64,000 nt of DNA from Holtermannia corniformis (Eukaryota > Basidiomycota > Tremellomycetes > Holtermanniales). Of this stretch, positions 12,401 to 24,732 are shown piece after piece. The notes beneath the pieces were generated by a model. It had not been told where the DNA came from, searched no databases, and saw nothing but the letters and a program-made list of their open reading frames with translations. The position numbers were made by a program, and so were the translations under genes. The DNA is taken from positions 206,035-270,034 of the forward strand of contig BCIJ01000004.1 of NCBI GenBank assembly GCA_001599935.1. Reading direction: 5' to 3'. How positions within the stretch are numbered: position 1 is the first letter of the stretch; each line of letters opens with the position of its first letter.

Positions 12401-15233
12401 TGGATCAATCACCAGGGCAATGTTGTTCGACCACCGGTCGGCATCGCATCGGATCTCACACTCGATGACGGAAAACGGTCCGAGCGTACTTGCAGATCGA
12501 GCCAGTGGTTGCCGAGCCGTGGTACTGCCAGCACCGTCTGTAAGCTGGGTGACTGCCACGGGCAGCGGAAACGATGTAGCAGTCGACGATGAGGATGTGT
12601 TGCGCTGAGGGGCCGCCTCGTATTCCAGTTTGAACAGGTCTCGGTCTCGGTCGTACTTGGAAGAGAGCGCACGCGCGCTACCGAAACGAGTGGCTGTTGG
12701 CGGACCACCTCCCTTTATCGCCACATCGCCAACGCCAGCGACAGCATTGATCATGACTTGCGGGATGCTAGACTTGTTGGACCAGCCCCGGGGGTCACTC
12801 TGTTCCAACAGTGTGACTTGCGTCGTGTTCGGTGACAATGCCTCGATCGACCACCCCTGTAGATCAATCTGGGTACGGATGACGGCGGGATCTGTCGAAG
12901 CAGGGATGTTCGGGAAAAGCTCCGTATCGTCGGTGGAGAAGCCAAAGATGTGCACCGAAGACGGCGATTTGTAAGTAGTTCTGAGCATGACTGAGTCTCG
13001 AGCCCTGGTTGATAATTAGCACCGGGATAACTGAACGTTGCCACTCACGAGGTAGGCCATGCTGCACGCGATTTAAACAGCCACAGGTCACTGAGCTCGT
13101 TGACATCGTCAAGCAACGTCGCATCCTCATGTGTCTTGTCCCATGCGAACCTTGCACCAGGGGTGAATATCGTTGCAAACAGATCCCAGACGCCGACGTC
13201 GACGAATGTTGCCTCGGCGCGGTACAGGACCAAAGTACGATCGATGGAGTCAAGTTGATGCACCGAGACACCCCGCGACTCGGATACAGGTTTCCACTTG
13301 GCTTCGGGCTCTTGCAGCAGAGAGGTAAAGTCTGTGACAAGGGTTGGCGGTGCTGGCGATGTTCGTGATCCCACTTACATATGTAATTGCGACGAATCAA
13401 ACCAGCAAGGTTCTTCTCGGCACCAGGTGATCGTTCTCTCCGCATAGATGTCCATGTACGGTCGGAATTGAGAGACGAGGGTCGAGAATACGAGTTGTTG
13501 TTTGCTGTACTCATCGTACGCAAGCTGATCCCGCTCACGCTTGGTGACGAGCGCAAGAGACGGGGAGCAATGGCATTGAATGATCGCGGGGTCGTTTCTT
13601 GGATAGCAACGGGGATACCATTGATTCGCAGACTTGACGTTGATCCGGAAGATGATGTGCGCTCGATCGTGACGGAGACACGAGCAAGGTCTTCCGTCGG
13701 TTCCAGAGGTGGATGAGCAAAGCGAAGGGTGATCTGATCTGATCGTCCACTTGCAGTGATACAGCGCTCGACGTGAGACGTCCAGGCTGCTGTTGCAGAG
13801 TCTTCGTCGTGGTGAGACTGCACTGTGATCCGGACGTCCCAGCTTTGTGTCGAGGAAAGGCTGAATTCCACTTGACGTTCCAGTCGCCTCCGTTCTCGTA
13901 GTGCCTGCAGCGCTTCAACTCCCTGTAGAGTGCTTGCCGAACGCGAGCTTTCTGCTGTCTCGTTGTCATGGTCTGCTTCGTTGATGATCGAATAGTTGAC
14001 GGATAAGGTCACTCGGGCAGTGTCGAACGCGACGGAACCCATAGCAACGCCTCGGCCGTATCCAGTGAGGACGGGGATACGGCCGCTACCTTGGCGCACA
14101 TGGTCCACCAAGCCTACGAGCATCGAAGGCATGTGCTGTGGCACACCACCGCCAACGGCCCAGGTACCCTTCGGGTTCCATTGCCAGAAACAGGTGATCC
14201 GGACCTTGTCGATGGGGAGGTCTTGACCCGGCGACGCATCGTTGGAGTTGGGACACTGGATACACCACGCTAATAGCGAGCAGTGAGCACGGACGTATGG
14301 TGGTGCCGGGCGCAGGTAGGCCGGCTCGTGTTTTGATCGGGGTAACGATGTCGAAATATCGATCACGGTCGATGAGTCTCTGAACGTCTTGGAGATGAGG
14401 ACTGCATCTCGAGGGCTGGCAGCGTAAGCGCTGGCCGTGAGTCACCTTGACCTTGAGCATACCTTGATGGCCAGCCTAGCCTGTATTTGACTTTGGATAC
14501 CCGAGTGTTGGCATCTAGCAGCTCGAGGGTGTTGGCACCCTCGACCATACGGTCCCCTGAGGTGGTGATTAATACGTCGACGGTGAACAGCCTCATGCGC
14601 ACATTGTGGTCGGATTTCGGGAGTCGCCAGAGATCCGACAAAACTCTCTACATCGACATGCTCGCCGGCGCTGCACTCGACCACGGCTCGGAAGACCTCG
14701 CCGTGCTGTCCGCTACGTCGGTGGACTGTGACATCCGATGCAGAGATTCTGCCCAGGGAACTGTCGGTCCCTTGACTTCGTCCCGTATCATTCGCGGTCG
14801 ACGACGCCGTTAAAGGAAGAATGGCCAGCGGCTTCCATGCCGTCGAGTCGCTTGAAGCAAGCAGAGCTCGAAAGTAGCTGAGCGACTCGGAGAGGGCATT
14901 GTGCCAGCCTGCTTCCAACCTGCACAAGTCTTTGCGTCAGCAGGGTCGAACGAAAGCACGGCCATAGCCCAAGCAACGTACTTGGCACCGTCGTTGAGGT
15001 GCTCTGAAGTCATGTCCGACTTGGACGCCCTCGGCCGCCGTCACGTCGTCTTCTCTCTGATAGCAATGATGTCCACGCCGCTGTTGTATGTCAAGAGACC
15101 ATAGCCGCACAATGTTGACTGTGCGTCGTCACTAAGAAGTCCGCGTGCCGCCAGTGCGGGGTACTGCAGCAATCTTCCCTTTGATCGTCTGTCTACAACC
15201 TCTGCTGCGACAAGGGAACCTGGGAAGGGCCAT
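9495..15233 (-). CDS. Very large START-domain (Bet v1-fold) membrane-anchored protein
   Basis: The protein is predicted at about 1,800 aa. START modules bind or transfer lipids. A clear one lies around 11500-11830, with PVSDREGLVVERK, GFMAEEVSAVIASSEHRKDW, PLQSYGNGIRV and FPFKDRAFVTANI. A second START-like block, WKPVSESRGVSVHQLD followed by W-D-L-F-A-T and FAWDKTHEDATLLDD, lies at 13050-13370. More divergent Bet v1-like segments occur at 13500-14640. The last ~100 residues hold one hydrophobic helix (LPALLLVIVFSMLVGSLL), so the protein is probably tail-anchored with its START domains in the cytosol. The start is inferred: ATG 15233, then a 46-nt intron with a weak donor (gttccc), then LLQYPALAARGLLSDD. 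The 5' end lies 23 nt from divergent DOP1. A role in sterol or lipid transfer at contact sites is a guess from the architecture. Confidence 0.75.
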
Positions 15234-15256
15234 ACGGGTCACTCTAGAGCGGGAGC

Positions 15257-18200
15257 ATGGCGCAAGAGGCAGCAGGAGGCGACGGCGCAAAGCCAGCCAT
15301 CATCACATCGCACCTCACCGCCTCGGCTCCCGGGACGCGAGCAGCTTCACCAACTCCAAGTGTATCAGCTCTGGCAACTGGCCGCACACTCAAAGCCTCA
15401 ACGTCCTATGGCAGGCTATCGCAGCTCATGAGCGGAGGACGAGCGAGAAGCAACTCGGCCGCTTCTCACACAGAGGCATCACCCATCACGGCTTTCCCAG
15501 ACGAAGGAGGTGTTGCTTCCAAGCTCGGGCGTGTCACTCCCGATCAACGACGTACAGGCAGGGGTGAGGTGGCAGTCTGTTGACTTTTCTATAAGAACTG
15601 ACTGGTCGTCAGCGGCTGCGGCATCCCTACTTGCTGCCGACATCAGGTACAAGAAGTACACCCAGCAAGTCGAGCGCTGTCTGGCTACGTTTGAGAACGT
15701 CAATGAATGGGCCGACTTCATCTCGTTTCTGTCGAGGCTTCTCAAGGTACGTGTGCTGTGGGGACCGCAATGCGCTGACCACCTTTAGACGCTTCAATCG
15801 ACCTCGCCACCGTATAATGAGATACCCCGCAAAATCATCGTCGCCAAACGACTTGCACAGTGCCTAAACCCAGCTTTACCAAGCGGGGTTCACCAGAGGG
15901 CGCTCGAGGTCTATGATTGCATCTTCAACCTGATTGGCGTAGGTGGTCGGTCTTGACCCAGTTCAATGGACTGACATCCTCGCAGGAGGACGGCCTGCGC
16001 CGTGATCTGCAGATATGGTCATCAGGCTTGTTCCCCTTCTTCCAGTTCGCAGCGACTTCTGTTCGACCGGCGTTACTCCAACTATACGAGTCACACTACC
16101 TGCCTTTGGGAGATGATCTAAGACCTGCTACAAAGGCATTCATCCTTGCCTTGCTTCCGGGTCTCGAGGAAGAGACGGGTGACTTTTTCGACAGAGTTGG
16201 TATTACTGTCACATCAAAGAGCTTTGCTGACTCAAGTTAGGTTCTCATGCTATTGTCAAAGCTGTCAGACACTATCTCAGGTCCCTTCTTCCTACAAGCC
16301 GTCTTCCTGATCCTTATCACCTCACCGAATGCTCGACTGAGCGCTCTGAACTACCTGACACGCAAACTACCCAAACCCAGTTCACCGGAGGAAACATTCG
16401 CCGAGGCGTATGGCCCAGATCTCGGCCTTTTGATACGCGCACTGGACGCTGCCGTCGAGGACGACAATCCTTTGGTCAGGCGGACGGCAATGGATCTGCT
16501 GCTGGTTGTTCTGAGACTGGATGGGCATATGATGAAGACGTGCGTTTCAGCTTGATCTTGATCGCAATTGATGTGAATACAGCCTGGTCGATGAAGGGGA
16601 CAAACGCTTGATCATGCGGTCCGCCGCGGGCATTGTCCTTCGCAAAGACTTGTCCTTGAGCCGTAGGCTGTATACCTGGCTGCTGGGACCGGACTCCACT
16701 TCCGAGGCTCAGGTTCAGTTCTTCACAGAGAATAGCTTGGATCTGCTTGCCGACTCTTTACTCGTAAGCTGGCTGGTGCCATCCAGCGAACCGGCTGATA
16801 CGTTCGCAGGAAGACATGCGGAACTCGGCCCACGATGATGACACTGACTCGACTCGCTCGTACAAGATTTTCGTTTCGCTCATGGATAAGTGGGAGATTG
16901 GCGATGCCCTGGCTGTTCGCTTGCTATTGCCGGTACTGCAGTCGATCAAGTCGAGAGCGTCAGCGGACAGTTTCGACCAAGCAAGTAGTGAAACAGACGT
17001 GAACATGCTCTGCTAACGTCGCGTAGGCATACATCACTGGCATGGTCCACGAAGCTCTTGATCCACATACGGTGTGGAAAGTAGTACACATGTCAACGCT
17101 GGCCGAACTTCACTCTGATAACACTAATCTGGAGGTTTGTTCTCTGCGCCTGTAACGCCGGCAAAGCATTGACACAAACAGAATACCAGATTAGCGCTTT
17201 GGCTCATCAAGATCATACCGACACATGACCAAGTCGTGCGCCAGGTGTATGCGCCGTTATTGCTTGCTAGTCTGCTGGAGGGCGTACAAGCAGCCAAGCT
17301 TGAGGGCGAACACCTCGTGTGCTTTCTTGAAGTGTCGTACAGACTCGCAAGCATTGCATCGACGACCGGCTTCGGATTAGCAAAAGACGACAGCCTGGAC
17401 AAACAGACAACCAATCATCGAGAAATCGTTGAAGCCTACTACTCTTCGCAGGATTCCGAGCAATCAGCGCCCGCGATCAGCATTGAGCGCTGCATCCTGC
17501 ATGTCAACCCTGTTCTGCAAGACATCATCGCAGCGGTAGACGAGCCGCTTCGCGGGGATCTTCTCATCACCGTCTACCACTTGATCGAGGCTCTCGAAGC
17601 CCTTGCAAGTGCCGTATGTGACGGACGGTCGAGGTCACGTCGGGTCGAGCCGTGGTTGACGACGACCGTTCAAGCTCTACGGATTGTAGGTCATCAGTAA
17701 GCTATTGAACGTACTGAGCAAGGTTTGCAGGCGCCCTCTTTTACTGTGCTTGAAGCAATCCTGAGTGCTGTTATAAAAGCGCGGCCATCGGATCCGCGCG
17801 CCACAGCTCGCCTTAACGAGGCAGTCTTCGATAAAGTCAGTGGAGCTCCAATCAGTGCATGTCTGCTGATACCCGCACAGCTGCTCAGCTATCTTGCTCC
17901 GGACCTCGCGTTGTATCACTTGCGAGCGGTCGAGCTTCTCTGGAAGTATCAAGAATTGGCGCCTGCGCAAAGCCTCGAAGTCGCCATTTGCCGTCGCTTA
18001 TCCTCGCGGCGCCGAGGCGAATCGGCAGCCGGGGCAGAAGCCTTTGGAGTCTTGTGGCGCCTTACTCGTGCGTCATATCGCGACTTGTATCCAGTCTTCG
18101 CTAATTGTTGCAGCGGATGCGCATTCGCCTGGAGATCGTCTCGGCCTACCAATCCACCACATCCTGGACATGCTCAAGTCATCCGACCCTTCTATCAAGC

Positions 18201-21200
18201 GCACCGGCGAGACTTGGATGCGTTGCAACTTGCGCTCGTACTTCCGGTGAGTATGTTCATCAGCTCTCTGGTATGCTGATCGGTCGCAGGTTGTTGGACC
18301 CGCTGCTGGCACGGCTGGCTAGTGTCGGCGCGTCCCAGATCTCAACTACCATGTCTATTCATTCCAGAACGGTGGATGGCCAAGAGTATACCAAGCCGAT
18401 GGACTTTGCGGTGCTCAACAAGCTCGCTCAGGACATGGTCGCCCTACTGGTGTTTGGCGGGCAAGGACTAAGTCGCAGTTGTGCGGGCACCGCTCTACAT
18501 AACACGCCCAACAGCGTGCTGCTCGCACGATCGGCGGCATGTACGTCTTTCCATGGTCGCCAACGATTGCTGACCGTAGGATAGTCACACAAGATGCGGA
18601 CGAGTCTTATCTGCAATTCATCGTGGAGCTGTTTCTCAGGTTCGTCCAGACCTTCCTTTGCACCTGTCACTGATAGTCGTAGCTTATTACAGTGCGAGCC
18701 GAGTCCCCGTGATCGGTCTACTGCATCCGCCGGTGCTGCGCTTCTACAACACACGTCCTGCGAAGCGCTTCAAGCCGTTATATCACGCGGTGACGTCGAC
18801 TTTGCATTGTTGCGACGTGTCGAGCATACCGTGCTCGTCAAGCTATCCTTTGCTACCCAGCGGGTAGACTTAGACATTCAGCCGAAGCTGCTTCAACTCC
18901 TCCATACCGTATTCAACGTTTCGTCTACAGGAGTGGCAAGTACGTCGAGCGGCAGCAGCGTCAGGCGATCAACTTCGCATGAGTACTCTCGAGCGCCGGA
19001 CAAGCACCAAATGGACGTCATCGATCCGTCCTTTGTCCATGTCATCACCGATGGTCTTACAGCGCACAGCAATCAGCCGATCCTACAACACTGGGTCGAC
19101 TTCCTCTTGATGACAGCCGTGCACATGCGAGGGCCTCTTCTCCCGCTGTTATTCCCTTTGACCGACGCTCTTGGCGCGCAATTGACACTGGCAATGTCGG
19201 AGCTTTCTACTCGGCAACAGTCACAGTCGGTATCCTCACCCGACCACGTCTGTCAAGTCACCGACATCACGACGACCATGTACTTGTCTGGCATCGAACG
19301 GCTGCTCAGCTTGTGCATGAGCAAGACAGCCCCGCGCCGCAGTGCAGAATCGTCCCGAATGACCGCCGACTCTGGCCCAGGTCTGTTCGGCTACGTGTCG
19401 GGAGTCTTTACGCCGGATCCATCAGCCGTGGACGATGAAGCTCAATCCGTATGTCCTAGCGTATCTGACTTATGCGTAAACTGATGAGCTCCCGAGACTC
19501 CGACGGCAGGACTTTCTTGTTTGCGTGACAGCATACCTGTGCTTCTGAGAACATGGCTAGTCTGTTCACCGCAGACTAACGGCAGGTCGCCGGTCTCCGA
19601 TGCAGTGCGGCACACCCTAGACAAGACCAAGGCTCGTTGTCGAAAGGTTTTTGACAAGATCTTCAAGATGGAACCGCTCGAAGTGCTTGTCGTCATCGTG
19701 GATGAATGGTCATTGCTTGGACCCGGAGCCGTACGTTGACGCATGTCTGCATATATGGCTAACGATCACAGGATCGAGCTGTTTGCGAGCTTGTCGATGC
19801 TTTGACGTCGAGTGCCCAACGGGTCGTATCGTTTTTGTCAAGCGCAATCTCAGGCGGGAACGGAGCAGAGAAGGCTCGTCGCACGGTCGCTAGCAGCCGT
19901 ACACGGTACGTCCAGAACGTCTGCTTTGATTATGCCGCGGATTAAACCAGCAGCAGTACGCAACACCTGTTTGCCTTCCTCAAGCTCTATATCAGCAGAC
20001 TGGAGGGCCCGATCGCTGTACAGGTCTGGGGAGTTACATTCGAGTTTGGCAGAGACATTCTGTCTGGGTCTGGCACAGCTCCCGGCCGGCAGCAGATTCT
20101 GCCTATGCTTTTGTAAGTGGACTGTGTGGAGGAAAGTCAGATTGACCTTGTCGAGGTGTATCACGCAACTCGCTACAATCGTCTCGAATACCAGCGCTTT
20201 GGAGGACCGAAAGTACCGGCGTGACCTGTCGGTACGTGCGTCCGGCACGGTTGAATTCATAGCTGACAACCGCAGGACACATTGGTCAAACTCCTGGATG
20301 CTGTCCTGATCAACATCGGCAAGATCAGTGAGACGGGAGTGTACCTGCGAGCGCAGCTTCACGACGATGTGGCTAGTCGATCACAAGGTGATTGCAGAGC
20401 CGCTTCTAGTAGGCCTCGTCAGTGACTGACACTTTGCAGACGACATGCTCATCGGCGCTCCTGCCGTGGATCAGGTATGTATGCGCTACTTATGGTTCGA
20501 AGAAGCTGATTCGAGGCAGATCTGCAAATACTTAGCCGACGACATACTTCCGTACTTACGTGCGTTCTTGAACGACAACGACAAGGTCGCGGCGGTTTGC
20601 TCTACCGTCGGGCAATATGTTGTCAACCCGGCCATCAGGCAACGGCAGCAGTCAGTATTCCTAATTGCACTCACCGAGTCGCTGACAGTACAGTAGCTAC
20701 CATGAGGTAGATCCGCGCGCATTGGATATCCTGATTGCCATGACAAAGATCCCGTCAGCCGGAAAGAGCTGGCGTAACTTGATTGTCGACGCGTTCAACG
20801 ACTCTCGCTTCTTCAAATGTCGTCCGCAGACAGGCATCAGATGGAAACCAATGGTCAAGGCCTTGATCGACTCGGACCGGGAGCGGTTGCCAGATTTTCT
20901 GTGTACGTGAAGTCATCAGAGGTATGATCTCAACTGACAAACTTGGCAGCCCGCATTGGATCGGCGCCATCAGCTAACATCTTTACGAACCGTGAGGCTG
21001 AGATGATCTCTCGTTCCTTGAATCTGCGCCGCCTGTCTTTCATCCTCTTCGCGGCCGACAAAGACCATTATCTGATGCATCTGCCAAGCATTCAAGAAAA
21101 GCTGGTGGACATCTTACGAACGAATGTCGTTTCCCCAATGGTGCACAGCGAGGTGAGTTGGCTTTACTCCATTTGTCGCTGTGGCTGAGTTTGTCCAGGT

Positions 21201-21903
21201 ATACCTGTGTCTGCGAGTGATGCTCTGCCGTCTCAGTCCTCAACATCTCGCAAACTTTTGGCCGGTCATCTTGGCGGAATTGGTGAGCTGTGAGATTTGT
21301 AACGTTCGGTCGGCTAACATCTACCAGCTCCGAATTTTCGAGCAGACGATGGATGAGATCTCGCCCGACGGCTCGGATGAGTTGCAGCTTGTGCTAGCCG
21401 CCTGCAAGTTTCTAGATTTGCTCCTGGTGCTGCAGACGGAGGACTTCCAGATGTCGGTCATGCCTGATGTGTGTAGATCGAAGCTGATGCAAACAGTCAA
21501 CAATGGCTGTTCGTCACCGACACCGTCGACGCCATCTATCCGCCGCCTCAGTACGCACCCGAGGCCATCATGGATCGGCTGGCCGAGATCTTGGCTGAGC
21601 ACCATCACCGACAGGTGCGTTGTACGTCGAGGTTGATGAATTGATACTGACTGTACTCAGAATGGCGACACGCGAGGCGATTGGCACGACGGAGTCGATG
21701 GAGCCACAGCAGGCGCCCGACGACCGCATATTGGCGCCATTAAAGCAATCGCGTCTATCACAGAGCTCCACGAGTTCTTCTCTCACGCAAGCATGCTCGC
21801 GTTCGAAGGCGTGTACGCCAACGCTGGGGTCGATTGGGAGGCGATAGAATCAGGTTTAGCCAGCGACATGTTCGAGGGCGAGGCGCCTGCACCAGAGGGA
21901 TGA
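15257..21903 (+). CDS. DOP1: Dopey-family protein Dop1
   Basis: Dop1 proteins act at Golgi/endosome membranes with a P4-ATPase flippase partner (Neo1/Mon2 network) in membrane traffic. A Ser/Thr-rich head of about 90 residues leads into the Dopey N-terminal domain: ADIRYKKYTQQVERCLATF, NVNEWADFISFLSRLLK, then PPYNEIPRKIIVAKRLAQCL and NPALPSGVHQRALEVYDCIF across an intron. The rest is a long helical-repeat protein split by more than 20 short introns, as expected for a family of about 1,700-2,000 aa. It ends in FFSHASMLAFEGVYA and an acidic tail. ATG 15257 is the first in frame. The stop is 15 nt from the stop of the convergent NIF3-family gene. Confidence 0.9.
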
Positions 21904-21918
21904 CGCTATGCATGGCCG

Positions 21919-23263
21919 TCAAACCGTGACCAGGGGATCCGCGTCCTCTTTGCTGACGTGCACCTCCCACCCTGCTTCTTCCTTTGCGAGCTCGTCCGAG
22001 AGCCACGGCTTGAGTACGGCGGATAGGTAGGGTCGCTCGGTGTTGGTGTGATTGCAAAGGATGACCGAGGTGCCTTGCGCGACGGCAGCAAGGACTTCAT
22101 GCTGATGGCAGTTGGAAAGTGTACCTGTGACAACGAGAAGCACTCACGTGCGACATTTCTCCGGTGACAAGAAGATCAGCCTTGACATCCTTGAAGACGC
22201 TTCCGCCTGACAGTATATGAGCAGTGAGTGCACAATCGCGATAAGCTCACCAGACCCGGCGCACACAGCCACGCGCTTCACCGCGGCCTCGTTATCGGGG
22301 GTTGCCAATTGGACTGTAGGCGTCAGCGTGTTGATAACAGCATCTCTTGCTGATGATAGCGCCAGGCATACATACCGTAGTCGAGTCCAAGGTGCTGCTT
22401 CATCAATTGCACGGCTTGCGTAACGGTCACTTCCTTGTCCAACGACACCACTCTCCCCATGCCTGCGCCGTCCAACCCCGAGACCGGGTTGGCAGTCGGC
22501 GTGATCGGTTCAGAAGCAAGAGAAGTATACTGCAGGAATGGGGAGATGATCCTGACCACGCTTGAGTCGAACACATGTCGGGGGGGGGGGGGGGCGCTAG
22601 GTACTGACCACGAGTTGATGCCCTTTGGAATGGCATCAAGGGATGTATGGGGTGCGAAGACGCTGATACCTGCTGCAGACAGCTTGAGGAGCGAGGCTTG
22701 GAGGGGATCTTGGAGTGTAAGGGACCTAGCACGAAGTTGTAAGCGGGCGGCAAGGGCAAATGTGTCAAGCTCACTTGAGGCCTCGGAAGATCTATGAAGC
22801 AACAAGTGAATACTGAGCTGACTCGCGGCTGGTGCACTCACAGGAGGATGATACGCAATGATTAGAGAGCAAGAAGGGAGAGCGAGTGCCTCGTTGCAAA
22901 CGTTGGTCGTCAAGCTCACGTACCGGTCAGTGCACGACCAATGCTTGATTTGTGAGCTTACTCGATTGTGAGCAACACTTGGCGCGCGTTCGATTTCGGA
23001 TACGGTGCCTCTGAGCTAGGCATGAGCCACGCTTCTTCGAAAGCACATTCCGAGTTGCGACTGACCGACAAGAAGGCCAACCTGCAGGCGAGCATCAGCA
23101 CAGACGAATCAAACAGTTATTGACCAACGTTATCCCAGCTCCTCTCTGCAAGCTGCAGGGGCGCGATACGCTCCCAGACCTTTTTGATCAAGGCTGCAGG
23201 CGGTAATGTGACTCCGGGCATCTTGACAAGATGAATCTCTTTGCAGACGGCGCAAGATGTCAT
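21919..23263 (-). CDS. NIF3-like (NGG1-interacting factor 3) family protein
   Basis: NIF3 proteins are widespread, probably dinuclear-metal proteins often annotated as GTP cyclohydrolase I type 2-like; their cellular role is poorly known. Visible family blocks are ALIKKVWERIAPLQLAERSW at the N-terminus, SLIIAYHPP, the metal-binding FAPHTSLDAIPKGIN, and the C-terminal HQHEVLAAVAQGTSVILCNH followed by TNTERPYL. These conserved His and Asp/Glu residues are all present. At least five short introns are visible, and one carries a C15 tract on the coding strand. Two in-frame ATGs are possible, 23263 and 23221; I list the longer form. The protein ends DPLVTV. Confidence 0.85.
22580..22594. repeat. 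G15 homopolymer inside a NIF3 intron
   Basis: Fifteen consecutive G on the plus strand are C15 on the coding strand. The tract lies in the probable intron between GINS and VVRIISPFLQ, roughly 20 nt before its CAAG acceptor, so it takes the place of the polypyrimidine tract. Reading through without splicing gives a Pro-rich insert that also stays open, so the exact splice choice is uncertain. Confidence 0.85.
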
Positions 23264-23439
23264 CCAAAGGATGTTGGGTAAAGCACACCACGTGATCGAT
23301 CACCTTTACGTTACGGCATTTGCGCCGACGCCAACTGCAATATCGCCGGCGACTGTCGACGTTTGAAGGGGTTTCATGACACTGTCATTCTGCCACAGCG
23401 TTCAGCGCAAGTCATAGAACTGGATCATCCTCAAGTATC

Positions 23440-24457
23440 TTAAGCTGGGAACCATGGGAAGAACTCCTTCGCCCTCCATCCTATCCGCTCCGCCTTGTTG
23501 CAGTCATAAAAGCCCTCGTTGCCTTTCCACTCGCGACGGCGCTCCGCTTCAGGGTACCACTCGTCCGCCAGATCCTTGGAGCTAGCTTGCTGCTGGATGA
23601 CAGGACCAACGATGAAGAAGGCTTGGTGACCTCCTTTAGGAAAGGTCGTTTCCGGTGCAGTCAGAGCTAGCAAGGTTGCCGCCGCTGTATCGGCTTGCGA
23701 AACGTATGCCCATAGATCCTTTGGGGCGCCGCTACGCCTGTGCAGCGCTTCGGCAGAAAGGTATTGAGCGTCAATTACCCAATGGTACCGCAGCGAAGCG
23801 ATGCGCATGTTGGGGTAGCGGCCGGCGAAAGCGTCGGCCTGCACCTCGCAAATCCTGAATGTTCAGTTGTGATCTTCAGTACGGGTCATACCTACTTTTT
23901 GCTGAGATCATACGTCGCGTGAGGTTGGCACGGGTGCTTCTCGTCCAACGGAAGGTAAGCGAACGCCGGCTTGTCAGAGCCCACTGCTCGTGTCAGCAGT
24001 TCCTCCGTCCACGAATTTGATTGTGCGCGCATCCCCACAGCGTTCACGCTAGACGCTTGCACGACCGTCTCGATACACAGATCCGCTGCGATCCTCAGCA
24101 TGTCATACGACATTGTGTTGATGTTGTGTATCTCCTTCAAGGAAGACAGGTCAGTAGAATACCCATGCTCTCTTGCATGCACCACACGCTCGGTCCAGAC
24201 TCTCGCGCCGATCGGCTTGTTGTTGTTCTGGAACACGGCTGCAAGGCAAGCGCGTTGCATCCGCCCTCTTGGACCGCTTGCCTGGTCGCGTCAAAGTCTC
24301 ACGCGTCGACTTGTACGTATCACTACCCGTCAGCCACAATGTCAGAGTCTGGCGCAATGTCCAGACCGAGCACTTTGTGACGTGCTGCTAGAGCGGCACG
24401 CGCGACAGCTCTACCGACTTGGCCTGCTGCACCGGTGATGCAGATATTGAGCGCCAT
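23440..24457 (-). CDS. NAD-dependent epimerase/dehydratase (extended SDR)
   Basis: The Rossmann start CITGAAGQVGRAVARAAL gives the dinucleotide site TGxxGxxG. A Ser-rich strand (VQASSVNAVG) and the YDLSKK active-site Tyr-x-x-x-Lys follow, as in extended short-chain dehydrogenases that act on nucleotide sugars or related substrates. The C-terminal part has IASLRYHWVI and a substrate-lobe segment, YVSQADTAAATLLAL. The N-terminal, central and C-terminal segments are separated by introns near 24260-24400 and 23845-23890. The ATG at 24457 directly precedes the glycine-rich loop. The substrate cannot be read from sequence. The gene lies between the NIF3-like gene and CLPTM1, all on the minus strand. 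Confidence 0.85.
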
Positions 24458-24732
24458 TGTGTACAATTGGAAAGGTACCGCTCGATGAAGTTGTGCGGCT
24501 ATGTATGGCACAGGCAGAGGTTGACGCTTGAACAAGCTACGGCCACATTTGTCCGGAATCGACCCGTCGGGCCATCGGACAACCTTCACCTCCCCGCCAG
24601 CAAATCCTGACTGGTTCTTGAGATTCTCAAGCTGCAATTGCCGCTCTGATAAGGCGATGATCCTTCCAACGCGAATCCTGATTCAAGCCGCTTGACATTG
24701 CCTGTGCACTGCGCGCGCTCATCCACACCGAC

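Noticed and set aside
12128..12592. 154-codon plus frame opposite the START-domain gene
   Set aside because: Shadow of the long coding exon 10268-12988.
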